From Streptococcus panodentis (lineage in GTDB: Bacteria > Bacillota > Bacilli > Lactobacillales > Streptococcaceae): a DNA stretch of 64,000 nt. The notes below the pieces were generated by a model. It was not told the DNA's origin. It did no database searches and was given only the letters and a program-made list of their open reading frames with translations. Shown here one piece after another: positions 35,434 through 46,384 of this stretch. Made by a program: the position numbers and the translations under genes. Position 1 is the stretch's first letter, and every line of letters starts with the position of its first letter. Location of the stretch: contig NZ_QFAY01000001.1 in assembly GCF_017884005.1 (NCBI RefSeq), positions 49,682 to 113,681 on the forward strand, in the 5' to 3' direction.

Positions 35434-36727
35434 AAAAACACAGAAAATTGCGGTTCCTTTGATTTCTGTCCTTCTAGGAATCCTTCTAGGAGCTTTGGTC
35501 ATGTGGGCCTTTGGCTATGATGCCATTTGGGGCTATGAGTCCCTCTTTAAAACGGCTTTTGGCTCTCTGAGAAGTTTTGGAGAAATCTCTCGTGCCATGG
35601 GGCCGCTGATCCTGATTGCCCTGGGATTTGCGGTAGCCAGCCGTGCAGGTTTCTTCAATGTCGGGCTTCCAGGTCAGGCTTTGGCTGGCTGGATTCTGGC
35701 CGGCTGGTTTGCGCTCTTATACCAAGATAAAGCTCGAGATATATTTGCTTGGATTAGCTGGCCTATTGCTCTTTTTGTTGCTATATATGTTGGCAGAAAA
35801 TTCTTTTTATACAGCAAAGCAAAAGATAAAAAAGAGAAAGGCGATAGTAAACTTTATGGATTATCTGCTATTGCAGCTGTCCTATCTTTCGCAGTAGTTG
35901 CTGCTTTGCTCCAAGTGTGTATCTCATTCTTGCCTGAACGTTTCCTCGTTATCTTTGCAACCGTTCTTATTGGTTTGGCTGCCGGTGGTATCGTCGGGGC
36001 CATTCCTGGTATCTTACGGGCCTATCTGGGGACCAGTGAGGTTATCGTGACCATCATGATGAACTACATTGTCCTTTTTGTCGGCAATGCGATTATTCAT
36101 GATGCGTTTCCAAAATCTGTCATGCAGAGTGTGGATTCCAGCAAGCGCGTCGGCGCCAATGCCATCTATCAGACAGACTGGCTGCGGAGCCTGACTTCCA
36201 ATTCCCGTATGAATATCGGTATTTTCTTTGCACTGATTGCCGTGGTCATTATCTGGTATTTGCTTAAGAAGACAACGCTTGGTTTTGAAATCCGTTCAGT
36301 CGGTCTCAATCCTCATGCTTCCGAATATGCGGGAATGTCAGCTAAGCGCACGATTATCCTTTCAATGATTATCTCAGGGGCCCTTGCAGGTCTCGGAGGA
36401 GTAGTGGAAGGACTGGGGACCTACCAGAATGTCTTTGTTCAGGGAGGCTCTCTCAGCGTCGGTTTCAATGGCATGGCGGTCAGTCTGCTGGCGGCTAATT
36501 CACCGATTGGTATTCTTTTTGCTGCCTTTCTTTTCGCTGTTCTGAGCGTCGGTGCACCAGGGATGAATGTCGCTCAGATACCGACTGAATTGGTAAATAT
36601 TGTCACAGCTTCTATTATCTTCTTTGTCAGTGCCCACTATATCATTGAACGCCTGACGGGAAAAACTGTTTTTGAATGGTTTCAGAACAGCAGAAAAACA
36701 AATAAAACTGTAAAGGGGGAAAACTAG
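35426..36727 (+). CDS. nupB: Nucleoside ABC importer permease
   Basis: 433 residues from ATG 35426 (site AAGGGAG); an ATG six bases earlier is also possible. About ten membrane spans with a Lys-rich loop near residues 130-145. BPD_transp_2 family: GLGGVVEGLG and ALGFAVASRAGFFNVGLPGQ. Forms a heterodimer with NupC. Confidence 0.9.
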   Translation: MSKKTQKIAVPLISVLLGILLGALVMWAFGYDAIWGYESLFKTAFGSLRSFGEISRAMGPLILIALGFAVASRAGFFNVGLPGQALAGWILAGWFALLYQDKARDIFAWISWPIALFVAIYVGRKFFLYSKAKDKKEKGDSKLYGLSAIAAVLSFAVVAALLQVCISFLPERFLVIFATVLIGLAAGGIVGAIPGILRAYLGTSEVIVTIMMNYIVLFVGNAIIHDAFPKSVMQSVDSSKRVGANAIYQTDWLRSLTSNSRMNIGIFFALIAVVIIWYLLKKTTLGFEIRSVGLNPHASEYAGMSAKRTIILSMIISGALAGLGGVVEGLGTYQNVFVQGGSLSVGFNGMAVSLLAANSPIGILFAAFLFAVLSVGAPGMNVAQIPTELVNIVTASIIFFVSAHYIIERLTGKTVFEWFQNSRKTNKTVKGEN

Positions 36728-36728
36728 A

Positions 36729-37685
36729 ATGAATATTGTAACTGTACTAAGTCTGTTAGTATCGTCCATGTTGATTTATGCAGCTCCCCTGATTTTTACA
36801 AGTATCGGCGGCGCCTATTCTGAGCATTCCGGTGTTGTTAATGTCGGCTTGGAAGGCATTATGGTGATGGGGGCTTTCACTGGGGTTGTCTTTAACTTGA
36901 CCTTTGAGCCGACTTTTGGCAGCATGACGCCTTGGCTGTCCTTGCTTGCCGCCGGCTTGGTCGGTATCCTCTTTTCGCTGCTGCACGCTTTAGCAACGAT
37001 TCAGTTTCGGGCGGACCATGTGGTCAGCGGGACCGTGCTGAATCTGCTGGCGCCGGCTCTGGCAGTCTTTCTGGTCAAGGCCATCTATAACAAAGGGCAG
37101 ACGGACAATATCCAGCGCTCATTTGGCAAATTTAATTTTCCGGTCCTGTCAGACATCCCAGTGCTTGGGGACATCTTTTTCAAAAATACCAGCCTGGTGG
37201 GCTATCTGGCTATCGCTTTCTCCTTCCTTGCTTGGTTTATCATGTTTAAGACTAAGTTTGGGCTGCGTCTGCGCTCAGTCGGAGAGCATCCTCAGGCAGC
37301 AGATACCCTCGGCATCAATGTCTACCTTATGCGTTACTGCGGTGTCATGATTTCCGGTCTGCTCGGCGGTATCGGCGGGGCTATTTACGCCCAGTCTATC
37401 TCCGTCAACTTTGCCGTAACGACCATTGTCGGTCCGGGCTTTATTGCTCTTGCTGCGATGATTTTCGGTAAATGGAGTCCAATCGGTGCCATGCTGGCCA
37501 GCCTGTTCTTTGGGGCTTCTCAGAGTTTGGCTGTTATCGGCAACCAGCTGCCGGTCCTGTCAAAAGTACCGACAGTCTATCTGCAGATTGCGCCTTATGT
37601 TCTGACGATCGTCGTTCTGGCTGCTTTCTTCGGTAAGGCAGTCGCACCAAAGGCCGATGGAATCAATTATATCAAATCGAAATAA
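36729..37685 (+). CDS. nupC: Nucleoside ABC importer permease
   Basis: 318 residues, about eight to ten membrane spans, same family as NupB with EHSGVVNVGLEGIM near the start and GLLGGIGGAIYA in the middle. It begins one base after nupB ends and is followed by a strong terminator. Confidence 0.9.
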   Translation: MNIVTVLSLLVSSMLIYAAPLIFTSIGGAYSEHSGVVNVGLEGIMVMGAFTGVVFNLTFEPTFGSMTPWLSLLAAGLVGILFSLLHALATIQFRADHVVSGTVLNLLAPALAVFLVKAIYNKGQTDNIQRSFGKFNFPVLSDIPVLGDIFFKNTSLVGYLAIAFSFLAWFIMFKTKFGLRLRSVGEHPQAADTLGINVYLMRYCGVMISGLLGGIGGAIYAQSISVNFAVTTIVGPGFIALAAMIFGKWSPIGAMLASLFFGASQSLAVIGNQLPVLSKVPTVYLQIAPYVLTIVVLAAFFGKAVAPKADGINYIKSK

Positions 37686-37746
37686 ACTCGGCGCCGGTTC
37701 TTTGGGCGCTCACTGAAAAAGCCTGATGATGAAGATTTGAATCAGC

Positions 37747-37803
37747 AAAAAACGAATGAGCATGACGGTCACAAGATTCTGACCGCCCCTCATTCGTTTT
37801 TTT
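37747..37803 (+). terminator. Terminator of the nucleoside operon
   Basis: Arms AAAAAACGAATGAG and CTCATTCGTTTTTTT with a second small stem GGTC/GACC inside. Confidence 0.9.
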
Positions 37804-37908
37804 ATAGTCTTTTAGTTTGCTTTTAGTACAAGGCAGCGAGTCGCAGACAGTACTGGCGTACGGCAAGGCGAGCTAACAAAGTAACAAAAGATAAACTAAA
37901 TGACGATA
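37803..37908 (-). mobile_element. 106-bp MITE, same family as at 20651, inverted
   Basis: Starts TATAGTCTTTTAGTTTGCTT and ends AAACTAAATGACGATA, with TA at each edge. It abuts the terminator of nupC. Interior CGTACGGCAAGGCGAG matches that of the 20651 copy. Confidence 0.9.
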
Positions 37909-38001
37909 TTAGATTGGAACATGCTGAACAGGTGCGCTGCCGCCTGATTTGCGGATGGTTTTCGTTCGAGTGTAAAATAGAATATCAGTTTAAGAAAAGA
38001 G

Positions 38002-38075
38002 TTCTTATACGGTATCTTCCAAAAGATCCATCCCTCTGTGGGTGAGGGCGCAGCCATCATGGGAGTCTGTCCCAC
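38002..38075 (-). repeat. Intergenic repeat B, single copy
   Basis: Complement of the element at 47461-47534: CTTATACGGTATCTTCC through GTGGGTGAGGGCGCAGCC to CATGGGAGTCTGTCCCAC. Together with the MITE and terminator it fills the 407-base gap between nupC and the deacetylase. Confidence 0.8.
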
Positions 38076-38092
38076 CGCCTTTGTAAATAGAA

Positions 38093-39058
38093 TTAGTTGA
38101 CTGCGATTTCATTGAGCAGATCCTGGGCGGTTGTTGTCGGATTGACGCGGACCCGGTTGAGGGACAGCAGTCCATTTGACAGAGAAGCCAGGCCATTGTT
38201 GGTTGTCAGGCCCATTTTGTAGCCCAAACTCTCAGCAATCTGCAGGGTAGTGTCGCTGTAGCGTCCTGCTGGGTAAGCGACGGTAGTAGTTGATTGGGAG
38301 AGATTCTGATCTAAATAGTCCTTGGAATCTTTCAGTTCAGTTGTTTGCTGCTCAGATGCTGCAGCAGACAGGTCGGGATGATTGACCGTATGGTCCTCAA
38401 AGGACATGCCCTTGTCTTTCATTTCTTTGATTTCATCCAGAGTCAGCATATCTTCGCGGCCGGCTTGGACGAAACCGGTAATCACATTATTCGTCGCTTT
38501 CATGCCATATTTTTGCAGCAGGGGGAAAGCGTTGGTATAGAAATCCTTTAGGCTGTCGTCAAAGGTCAGCCAAACGACTTTTTTATTTTCCGGCAGCACA
38601 TTCTCCGTCAGCGCTTTATAGGCTTCTTCAGGCGTCAGTGTGTAGTAGCCGGCTTCCTTGAGGGCCTGAAGCTGGCTTTCAAAGGTGGCTGGATCTACGA
38701 TTAAGCCGGAGTTGGCAGCTTCGGAAGGGTCCATAACATGAATAGCATGGTACATCAGGATAGGGATTTGGACAGGCTGGTCCTGCTTGACCCAGCTGAG
38801 CTTTTCCTTGTCGTCAGAAGAAGTGCTGACCTTCTTATCTCTGGTAGGGGCGGCATCGCTGTCTGACGGTGCAGTGACCTGACTGGTCTGTGATTTGTCT
38901 GCTTCATTTTGATTGTGGGAGCTTTGGAGTTGGGTCAAGAGGTGAAAGCCTCCGACAATCAGAACGAGGAAGAGGAGGGTGTTGAACGTTATCAGAAACA
39001 TTGCCCTTTTTCTGGCCTTGCGGCGCTGTATACGGTTTCCACTGTGTTTGCCTGGCAT
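38093..39058 (-). CDS. Membrane-anchored polysaccharide deacetylase (CE4/NodB)
   Basis: 321 residues. Basic N terminus, one membrane span (about 20-42), a Ser/Asp/Lys-rich stalk (about 50-85) and a NodB domain. Metal-site motifs: TFDDSLKD (catalytic base and ligand Asp), the H-x3-H of DHTVNHPDLS and YPAGRYSD. Deacetylates a cell-surface glycan, either peptidoglycan or another polymer; the streptococcal PgdA has a different, longer form. Single gene, ribosome site GGAG. Confidence 0.87.
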   Translation of the reverse strand: MPGKHSGNRIQRRKARKRAMFLITFNTLLFLVLIVGGFHLLTQLQSSHNQNEADKSQTSQVTAPSDSDAAPTRDKKVSTSSDDKEKLSWVKQDQPVQIPILMYHAIHVMDPSEAANSGLIVDPATFESQLQALKEAGYYTLTPEEAYKALTENVLPENKKVVWLTFDDSLKDFYTNAFPLLQKYGMKATNNVITGFVQAGREDMLTLDEIKEMKDKGMSFEDHTVNHPDLSAAASEQQTTELKDSKDYLDQNLSQSTTTVAYPAGRYSDTTLQIAESLGYKMGLTTNNGLASLSNGLLSLNRVRVNPTTTAQDLLNEIAVN

Positions 39059-39268
39059 CATATCTCCTTTGAAAATAGATAGTGAGAATCATACTCTTTT
39101 AAATCCTTGCTTCTTTGCTAAAGGCCGTATCAGAAGCTGAGCTATGCTGTCTCAGAATCTCTGGGCTGATCTATTTGAATTTATCTGAGTATAAACATAT
39201 CCCTGACGGAACATTACTCATATTATAACAAATAAAGAAATAGATTTGTAGGCATTTTTGCATAATTC

Positions 39269-39277
39269 TGTTATAAT
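39269..39277 (+). promoter_or_regulatory. Extended -10 promoter of hom-thrB
   Basis: TGTTATAAT, 33 bases before the hom start, with AAGGAG between. Confidence 0.65.
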
Positions 39278-39309
39278 ATTTTATACAAGAAATTTTCAAG
39301 GAGTTGCTC

Positions 39310-40596
39310 ATGTCTATTAAAATTGCTTTGCTTGGTTTTGGAACAGTAGCCAGCGGTGTTCCGTTTTTGCTCAAGGAAAATAAGGAAAAGATTGTTCAGG
39401 CTGCCCATTCAGAGATTGAAGTAGCCAAGATTCTGGTCAAGGACGATGCCGAAAAAGAGCGCCTTTTGGCAGCTGGCCATGATTTTAACTTTGTGACCAA
39501 TGTTGATGAGATTTTAAATGATGATGCCATCACCATTGTTGTTGAGCTGATGGGCCGGATTGAGCCGGCTAGAACCTTTATCACGCGTGCTCTGGAAGCT
39601 GGCAAACACGTTGTGACAGCCAATAAAGACCTGCTGGCTGTCCATGGTACAGAGCTGCTGGAGACTGCTCAGCAGCACAAGGCAGCTCTCTACTATGAAG
39701 CGGCCGTTGCCGGCGGTATTCCAATCTTGCGGACCTTGGTCAATTCACTGGCTTCTGATAAGATTACCCGAGTTCTCGGCGTGGTCAACGGAACGTCTAA
39801 CTTCATGATGACCAAGATGGTGGAAGAGGGCTGGTCCTATGATGCTGCTCTGGCGGAAGCGCAGCGCCTTGGCTTTGCAGAAAGCGATCCGACCAATGAC
39901 GTTGACGGCATTGATGCAGCATACAAAATGGTCATTCTCAGCCAGTTTGCCTTTGGGATGAATATCGCATTTGAAGATGTCGGTCATCAAGGGATTCGCA
40001 ATATCACGCCAGAAGATGTGGCTGTCGCTCAGGAGCTGGGCTATGTGGTGAAGCTGGTCGGCTCTATCGAAGAAACACCGTCAGGAATTGCAGCAGAAGT
40101 GGCTCCTACTTTTCTGCCCAAGGAGCACCCGCTGGCCAGTGTTAATGGAGTAATGAATGCCGTATTCGTTGAGTCAATCGGCATCGGCGAGTCAATGTAC
40201 TACGGACCGGGAGCGGGACAAAAACCGACTGCAACCAGCGTTGTCGCAGATATTGTCCGTATTGCCCGCCGTCTCAGCGAAGGAACTATCGGCAAGGCCT
40301 TTAATGAATACAGCCGTGAGCTGATACTGGCCCAGCCTCAGGACGTCAAGAGCAGCTATTATTTCTCTATTTTGGCTCCAGATTCCAAGGGACAGGTCCT
40401 GCGTCTGGCAGAAATCTTTAACAGTGAAGATGTCTCCTTTAAGCAAATCCTGCAGCAAGGCACAGACGGCGAAAAGGCACGCGTCGTCATCATCACGCAT
40501 GCTGTCAGCAAGACCCAGCTGGAGCATGTCAGCGCTCAGCTGAAGGAAGCAGCTGACTTTGAATTGCTCAATACCTTTAAAGTATTAGGAGATTAA
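39310..40596 (+). CDS. hom: Homoserine dehydrogenase
   Basis: 428 residues from ATG 39310 (ribosome site AAGGAG). NAD(P)-binding [11 protein letters not shown] at the start, catalytic region AAVAGGIPI and [11 protein letters not shown], and a C-terminal ACT domain (about 350-428) for threonine feedback. Third step of threonine/methionine synthesis. One base from thrB. Confidence 0.95.
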   Translation: MSIKIALLGFGTVASGVPFLLKENKEKIVQAAHSEIEVAKILVKDDAEKERLLAAGHDFNFVTNVDEILNDDAITIVVELMGRIEPARTFITRALEAGKHVVTANKDLLAVHGTELLETAQQHKAALYYEAAVAGGIPILRTLVNSLASDKITRVLGVVNGTSNFMMTKMVEEGWSYDAALAEAQRLGFAESDPTNDVDGIDAAYKMVILSQFAFGMNIAFEDVGHQGIRNITPEDVAVAQELGYVVKLVGSIEETPSGIAAEVAPTFLPKEHPLASVNGVMNAVFVESIGIGESMYYGPGAGQKPTATSVVADIVRIARRLSEGTIGKAFNEYSRELILAQPQDVKSSYYFSILAPDSKGQVLRLAEIFNSEDVSFKQILQQGTDGEKARVVIITHAVSKTQLEHVSAQLKEAADFELLNTFKVLGD

Positions 40597-40597
40597 A

Positions 40598-41464
40598 ATG
40601 AGAATTATCGTACCGGCAACCAGTGCCAATATCGGTCCCGGTTTTGATTCCGTCGGGGTGGCGGTCTCCAAATACCTGGAAATCGAGCTTCTGGAAGAAA
40701 GGGAAGATTGGCTCATTGAGCATGATCTCAATCCCAGAATCCCGACAGACAGCCGCAATTTGCTGATTAAGATTGCCCTGCAGCTGGCTCCGGATATCCG
40801 CCCGCACCGCCTGAAAATGATCAGCGATATTCCGCTGGCCCGCGGTCTGGGATCGTCCAGTTCGGTTATCGTAGCGGGAATTGAGCTGGCTAATCAGCTG
40901 GGCCAGCTCAATCTGTCCAACTATGAAAAGCTGAAAATCGCTACCAAGATTGAGGGGCACCCGGACAATGTTGCTCCAGCTATTTATGGCAACTTGGTTA
41001 TTTCCAGCGCCTTTAAAAACAAAGTCTCTGCAGTTGTTTCCAAGTTTCCGGAGGCTGGTTTTATCGCTTATGTCCCTAATTATGAGCTGAGGACTGCTGA
41101 CAGCCGCCGGGTTCTGCCCAACCGCCTGTCTTACAAGGAAGCAGTGGCCGCCAGCTCCATCGCCAATGTGGCTGTGGCTGCCCTGCTCAAAGGCGATATG
41201 CGAACAGCCGGCCGGGCTATCGAGTCAGACCGCTTTCATGAGAAATACCGCCAGCCTCTAATCAAGGAGTTTTCTGACATCAAGTTTTTAGCCAGAAAGC
41301 AAGGATCTTATGCGACCTATATTTCCGGTGCGGGCCCGACTGTTATGGTGCTGGCGCCTAAGCATAAAACCGAGAAAATCTATCGCCTGCTCAAGGAGCA
41401 GAAGCTGAACGGTCAGGTTTACCAGCTTCAGGTAGACAGCCGGGGCGTCCGCGTGGAAAAATAA
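40598..41464 (+). CDS. thrB: Homoserine kinase
   Basis: 288 residues, GHMP kinase. ATP loop [12 protein letters not shown] (about 86-97), N-terminal [13 protein letters not shown] and C-terminal GAGPTVMVL. Makes O-phosphohomoserine for threonine synthesis; co-transcribed with hom. Confidence 0.96.
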   Translation: MRIIVPATSANIGPGFDSVGVAVSKYLEIELLEEREDWLIEHDLNPRIPTDSRNLLIKIALQLAPDIRPHRLKMISDIPLARGLGSSSSVIVAGIELANQLGQLNLSNYEKLKIATKIEGHPDNVAPAIYGNLVISSAFKNKVSAVVSKFPEAGFIAYVPNYELRTADSRRVLPNRLSYKEAVAASSIANVAVAALLKGDMRTAGRAIESDRFHEKYRQPLIKEFSDIKFLARKQGSYATYISGAGPTVMVLAPKHKTEKIYRLLKEQKLNGQVYQLQVDSRGVRVEK

Positions 41465-41468
41465 GCAC

Positions 41469-41495
41469 AAAGAGCTGGGCAGCCGGCTCTTTTTA
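41469..41495 (+). terminator. Terminator of hom-thrB
   Basis: AGAGCTGG/CCGGCTCT stem followed by TTTTT. Confidence 0.8.
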
Positions 41496-41562
41496 TGGTC
41501 TATCTTTTTTTAGAAGTAAGTATGTTATACTAGTTCTAGTACTTAAGGAGGATATGTATTTT

Positions 41563-42478
41563 ATGAACCGGATTGAGCTGCAGGCTTGGTCCGATGAGCT
41601 GGGCCTTCAGTTTGATGAATCTTCGCCAGATCTTTTTCGGCCAGAAGGACGGCTACACCCTTTATATTGAGAATAAACAGTACCGTCTTTGTTTTTCCGT
41701 TAGAGAAGGCGATGCTCTTTCGTCACCAGATGCTTTCAGGGAGCTGACCAAGGATTCAAAGGTCCTGACCAGCAGTCTGATCAATCATTATAAGCTGACC
41801 TGTTCTGTCAAGGCAGGAATGACCAAGGAGAAAACCAAGGCAAATATCATCCAAGGTGTGCAGGAAGCCGTGGCCTTCCTCAGAGAGCGCGGCTTTAGCA
41901 ATGTCTGCGAGCAAAGCGGCGAGACGGGCCAGATTGATGTCTATCAGCTGGGAGGCAATCTCCTCATTCTGTCACCGGAAAGCTTTAGCCAGCTCAGCTC
42001 AGGTCTGTCGCTGGATAATCAGACTTATGACAATCAAAAGGAAAATATCGTGGGCGGTATTGTCGGTGCCTTTATCGGAAGCTTGATTGGCGGTGCGCTG
42101 ATTCTGCTGCTTGCTCAGATGGGCTATGTGGCTTTTGCTGCTGGGCTTGCCATGGGCTTCTGTACCATCAAGGGCTATGAGCTGCTGGGGAAGAAACTAT
42201 CTAGGACCGGTATCATCATCAGTGTTGTCCTTATGATAATTGTGATTTTTTGGGCAAATCAGCTGGACTATGCCTTGCTGATTTTGCGAGAATATCCAGA
42301 TGCCAATGTATTTGACGCTTTCACATTTGTCAATGAAATGATCTTCAGCGGTCAGTTCCCGGATAATTACTGGTTTAACATCATCCTGCTCTATGTCTTT
42401 ACCGGAGCCGGCGCTTTCGGAAGCATCTCCAGTGCCCTCTCTCATCAGACACAGCGCTATGTGACAAGAAAATTATAA
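41563..42478 (+). pseudogene. Unrecognised membrane protein, frameshifted near its start
   Basis: TTAAGGAGG precedes ATG 41563. The first frame gives MNRIELQAWSDELGLQFDE then stops at about residue 37; the body (about 280 residues) runs in another frame from FGQKDGYTLYIE. Dropping one T from the C-TTTTT tract (41633-41637) joins them as SSPDLFGQKDGY, a protein of about 304 residues. The body has a soluble alpha/beta part and four or five membrane spans (from about residue 155). No named family. It is monocistronic between hom-thrB and murB. True mutation or an extra base in the assembly cannot be told apart. Confidence 0.65.
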
Positions 42479-42484
42479 AAACAG

Positions 42485-42513
42485 AAAAAGCTGACCATCT
42501 CAGCTTTTTTTCT
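42485..42513 (+). terminator. Terminator after the membrane protein
   Basis: AAAAAGCTGA/TCAGCTTTTTTT. Confidence 0.88.
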
Positions 42514-42541
42514 TTCATCTATCGTAAATGGGATAATTTTT

Positions 42542-42550
42542 TGTTATAAT
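42542..42550 (+). promoter_or_regulatory. Extended -10 promoter of murB
   Basis: TGTTATAAT located 33 bases before the murB ATG at 42584. Confidence 0.65.
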
Positions 42551-42583
42551 AGAGTGTATTTTGTTTATAAAAGAGAGAAAATC

Positions 42584-43489
42584 ATGCAGAACCTAGAAAA
42601 AATAAACGCTGAATTGCAAGGGATTGACATTCGCTTTGATGAGCCCTTGAGTCATTATACCTATACAAAGGTCGGGGGTGCCGCTGACTTTTTAGTTTTT
42701 CCGCGCAATCGCTATGAGCTGGCCCGAGTGGTCAAATTCGCCAATCGGGAAGGGCTTCCCTGGCTGGTTTTAGGCAATGCCAGCAATATCATTGTCCGTG
42801 ACGGCGGCATTCGCGGTTTCGTCATTATGTTTGACAAACTCAATAGCGTAGCGGTGGATGGCTATACGATTGAGGCTGAAGCAGGAGCCAATCTGATTGA
42901 GACAACCCATATCGCTCTGCACAACAGTCTGACCGGCTTTGAATTTGCCTGCGGCATTCCCGGCAGCATCGGCGGAGCGGTCTTCATGAATGCAGGAGCC
43001 TACGGCGGCGAAATAGCACATATCCTGCTTTCCTGCAAGGTCCTGACACCTGAGGGAGAGGTCCAGACTCTGGAGGCCCGCGATATGAAATTTGGCTACC
43101 GCCATTCGCTGGTGCAGGAGACGGGGGACATCGTCATTTCTGCCAAGTTTGCTCTGGCTCCCGGAGTCCATAAGACCATCCGTCAGGAGATGGAGCGTCT
43201 GACGCACCTGCGGCAGCTTAAGCAGCCCTTGGAATACCCTTCCTGCGGATCTGTTTTCAAGCGTCCGCTGGGTCACTTTGCTGGCCAGCTGATCAGCGAG
43301 GCAGGGCTCAAAGGCTATCGCATCGGCGGTGTTGAAGTTTCTGAAAAGCATGCCGGCTTCATGATTAATGTGGATCAGGGAACGGCCCAAGACTATGAAG
43401 ATCTCATCGCCCATGTCATTGAAACAGTGCGGGAGCATTCTGATATTACATTGGAACGTGAAGTCCGCATCATTGGTCAGTCTCTGTAA
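42584..43489 (+). CDS. murB: UDP-N-acetylenolpyruvoylglucosamine reductase
   Basis: 301 residues from ATG 42584 (site AGAGAG; the upstream in-frame ATG at 42554 falls too close to the promoter). FAD-binding LGNASNIIV and [18 protein letters not shown]; catalytic Ser in [10 protein letters not shown], type II MurB. Makes UDP-MurNAc. In streptococci it lies before potABCD, as here. Confidence 0.95.
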   Translation: MQNLEKINAELQGIDIRFDEPLSHYTYTKVGGAADFLVFPRNRYELARVVKFANREGLPWLVLGNASNIIVRDGGIRGFVIMFDKLNSVAVDGYTIEAEAGANLIETTHIALHNSLTGFEFACGIPGSIGGAVFMNAGAYGGEIAHILLSCKVLTPEGEVQTLEARDMKFGYRHSLVQETGDIVISAKFALAPGVHKTIRQEMERLTHLRQLKQPLEYPSCGSVFKRPLGHFAGQLISEAGLKGYRIGGVEVSEKHAGFMINVDQGTAQDYEDLIAHVIETVREHSDITLEREVRIIGQSL

Positions 43490-43669
43490 GACGGATGGAA
43501 GTCAGCAGGAGACTGCTGGATAAGGAACTGCAGCTGGCTGCAGCTTAGTAAAGGGGGTGAAAGCCTATCGACACGGAATGGATAAAGGGCCTTTACAGCC
43601 CGCACCAGGCAGCAGCGGTCTGACAGAACCCTCAATCTGTTAATACGAGAAAGAAGGAATTTATGCAAA
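43490..43669 (+). other. Leader region between murB and potA
   Basis: 180 bases with several inverted pairs (CAGCAG-AGACTGCTG, CTGCAGCTGGCTGCAG) and GC-richer than most gaps. No clear promoter or terminator. A short frame from ATG 43663 overlaps the potA start out of frame; I do not call it. Confidence 0.4.
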
Positions 43670-44827
43670 TTGAAAAAACCAATCATCGAGTTCAGAAACG
43701 TTTCTAAGGTTTTTGAAGACAATCATACAGTCGTGCTGAAAGACATTAACTTCGAGCTGGAAGAAGGGAAGTTCTATACCCTGCTCGGATCTTCCGGCTC
43801 CGGAAAGTCAACGATTCTCAATATCATCGCTGGTCTTTTAGATGCGACTGCAGGAGACATTTTTCTGGACGGTGTCCGCATCAATGATGTTCCCATCAAC
43901 AAAAGGGATGTTCACACAGTTTTTCAGTCCTATGCGCTTTTTCCGCATATGAATGTTTTTGAAAATGTGGCCTTTCCTCTGCGCCTGCGCAAGGTTGATA
44001 AAAAAGAAGTTGAGGAGCGGGTGGCCCAGGTGCTGAAAATGGTCCAGCTGGAGGGGTTTGAACGCCGCTCAATCCGCAAGCTTTCAGGCGGCCAGCGCCA
44101 GCGGGTAGCCATTGCCCGGGCAATTATCAATCAGCCGCGGGTGGTCCTTTTGGACGAGCCCCTGTCAGCTTTGGATCTGAAACTGCGGACCGACATGCAG
44201 TATGAACTGCGAGAGCTGCAGCAGCGTCTGGGCATTACCTTTGTCTTTGTGACCCATGATCAGGAGGAAGCGCTGGCTATGAGCGACTGGATTTTTGTCA
44301 TGAATGACGGCGAGATTGTCCAGTCGGGTACGCCGGTGGATATTTATGACGAGCCAATCAATCATTTTGTAGCGACCTTTATCGGCGAGTCCAATATTCT
44401 GCCGGGCAAGATGATTGAGGACTATCTGGTCGAATTTAACGGCAAGCGCTTTGAAGCGGTCGATGGCGGGATGCGTCCCAATGAAGCGGTGGAGGTGGTC
44501 ATCCGGCCGGAGGATCTGCGGCTGACCCTGCCTGAGGAAGGCAAGCTGCAGGTCAAGGTGGATACCCAGCTTTTTCGCGGGGTCCACTATGAAATCATCG
44601 CCTATGATGAGCTGGGCAATGAGTGGATGATTCACTCAACCCGCAAGGCCATTGTCGGCGAAGAAATTGGTCTGGACTTTGAGCCCGAGGACATCCATAT
44701 CATGCGCCTGAATGAAACAGAAGAAGAATTCGATGCCCGTATCGAAGAGTATGTGGAAATGGAGGAGCAAGAAGCCGGCCTGATTAACGCTATTGAGGAG
44801 GAGAGAGATGAAGAAAACAAGCTCTAA
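43670..44827 (+). CDS. potA: Spermidine/putrescine importer ATPase
   Basis: 385 residues from TTG at 43670, preceded by AGAAGGAATT; the same TTG-led MKKPIIEF start is usual in streptococci. Walker [10 protein letters not shown] (about 38), [20 protein letters not shown], and a C-terminal TOBE domain (about 280-345). The acidic tail is typical. Energises polyamine uptake with PotBCD; overlaps potB by 20 bases. Confidence 0.95.
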   Translation: MKKPIIEFRNVSKVFEDNHTVVLKDINFELEEGKFYTLLGSSGSGKSTILNIIAGLLDATAGDIFLDGVRINDVPINKRDVHTVFQSYALFPHMNVFENVAFPLRLRKVDKKEVEERVAQVLKMVQLEGFERRSIRKLSGGQRQRVAIARAIINQPRVVLLDEPLSALDLKLRTDMQYELRELQQRLGITFVFVTHDQEEALAMSDWIFVMNDGEIVQSGTPVDIYDEPINHFVATFIGESNILPGKMIEDYLVEFNGKRFEAVDGGMRPNEAVEVVIRPEDLRLTLPEEGKLQVKVDTQLFRGVHYEIIAYDELGNEWMIHSTRKAIVGEEIGLDFEPEDIHIMRLNETEEEFDARIEEYVEMEEQEAGLINAIEEERDEENKL

Positions 44828-45614
44828 TCTATTTATCCTGCCTTATCTGCTGTGGATTTTCCTCTTTGTGCTGGCCCCAGTCGTCATGATTGTCTGGAAG
44901 TCTTTCTTTAATATCGAGGGCCAGTTTACACTGGAAAATTATCAGACTTACTTCACCTCGCAGAACTGGACCTATCTCAAAATGAGCTTGAATTCCGTCC
45001 TTTATGCGGGCATTATCACGCTGGTCACTCTGCTCATTTCCTATCCGACAGCTTTTTTTCTGACCCAGCTCAAGCACAAGCAGCTCTGGCTCATGCTGAT
45101 TATCCTGCCGACCTGGATCAATCTCCTGCTTAAGGCCTATGCTTTTATCGGGATTTTTGGTCAGGAAGGCTCTATCAACCAGTTCCTGACCTTTATGGGA
45201 GTGGGACCTCAGCAGATTCTCTTTACGGATTTCTCCTTTATTTTTGTAGCCAGCTATATCGAGCTGCCCTTTATGATTCTGCCTATTTTCAATGTTTTGG
45301 ACGATATGGATCCCAATCTGATCAATGCCAGCTATGATTTGGGGGCCAACCGCTGGCAGACTTTCCGCAGTGTGATTTTTCCGCTGTCGATGAATGGTGT
45401 CAGAAGCGGTGTCCAGTCGGTCTTTATTCCCAGTCTCAGCCTCTTTATGCTGACCCGTCTGATTGGCGGCAACCGCGTCATTACGCTGGGGACGGCTATT
45501 GAGCAGCATTTTCTGACCACTCAGAACTGGGGGATGGGCTCCACTATCGGCGTGGTGCTGATTGTTGCCATGCTCTTTACCATGTGGGCTACCAAGGAAA
45601 GGAGAGAACGATGA
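44808..45614 (+). CDS. potB: Polyamine importer permease
   Basis: 268 residues from ATG 44808 (GAGGAGAGAG before it). Six membrane spans and the ATPase-coupling EAA-like loop ([20 protein letters not shown]). Partner of PotC; overlaps it by four bases. Confidence 0.95.
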   Translation: MKKTSSNLFILPYLLWIFLFVLAPVVMIVWKSFFNIEGQFTLENYQTYFTSQNWTYLKMSLNSVLYAGIITLVTLLISYPTAFFLTQLKHKQLWLMLIILPTWINLLLKAYAFIGIFGQEGSINQFLTFMGVGPQQILFTDFSFIFVASYIELPFMILPIFNVLDDMDPNLINASYDLGANRWQTFRSVIFPLSMNGVRSGVQSVFIPSLSLFMLTRLIGGNRVITLGTAIEQHFLTTQNWGMGSTIGVVLIVAMLFTMWATKERRER

Positions 45615-46384
45615 AAAAATTTGCCAATCTTTATCTGGCTGCAGTCTTTCTGATTCTCTATCTTCCGATTTTTTATCTGATTGCCTATGCTTTCAATGCA
45701 GGAGAGGATATGAACCGATTTACCGGCTTCTCTTTCAGCCATTTTCAGAGCCTGTTTGCTGATACCCGGCTGATTCTCATTTTGGTGCAGACTTTCCTTC
45801 TGGCCTTTTTGTCTTCACTGCTTGCAACGCTGATCGGCACTTTTGGGGCGATTTATATTTACCAAGCCCGCAAGAGGCATCAGGCGGCTTTCCTGTCCAT
45901 CAATAATATCCTTATGGTTGCGCCGGATGTCATGATTGGGGCCAGCTTTCTGATTCTCTTTACCACGGTGAAGTTCCAGCTGGGCTTCATTTCAGTCTTG
46001 GCCAGCCATGTAGCCTTTTCGATCCCTATCGTGGTATTGATGATTTTGCCTCGTCTGCAGGAAATGAACGATGACATGATCAAGGCGGCCTATGATTTGG
46101 GAGCCAGCCAGCCGCAGATGCTGAGGGAAATTATGCTGCCTTATCTGACTCCGGCCATTATTGCCGGCTACTTTATGGCCTTCACCTATTCGCTGGATGA
46201 TTTTGCCGTGACCTTCTTTGTGACTGGAAACGGCTTCTCGACCCTGTCGGTGGAGATTTACTCTCGGGCCCGTCAGGGAATTTCTCTTGAAATCAACGCC
46301 CTGTCTGCTCTGGTCTTCATTTTCAGCGTTCTCCTCGTTATCGGCTATTACTTTATCACGCGCGAGAAGGAGGAAGTGCTATGA
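45611..46384 (+). CDS. potC: Polyamine importer permease
   Basis: 257 residues from ATG 45611, overlapping the potB stop. Six spans with coupling loop KAAYDLGASQPQML. Overlaps potD by four bases. Confidence 0.95.
   Translation: MKKFANLYLAAVFLILYLPIFYLIAYAFNAGEDMNRFTGFSFSHFQSLFADTRLILILVQTFLLAFLSSLLATLIGTFGAIYIYQARKRHQAAFLSINNILMVAPDVMIGASFLILFTTVKFQLGFISVLASHVAFSIPIVVLMILPRLQEMNDDMIKAAYDLGASQPQMLREIMLPYLTPAIIAGYFMAFTYSLDDFAVTFFVTGNGFSTLSVEIYSRARQGISLEINALSALVFIFSVLLVIGYYFITREKEEVL

Noticed and set aside
37672-37866. Minus-strand frame resembling the N terminus read through the 20651 MITE
   Set aside because: The likeness comes only from both being translated MITE sequence.
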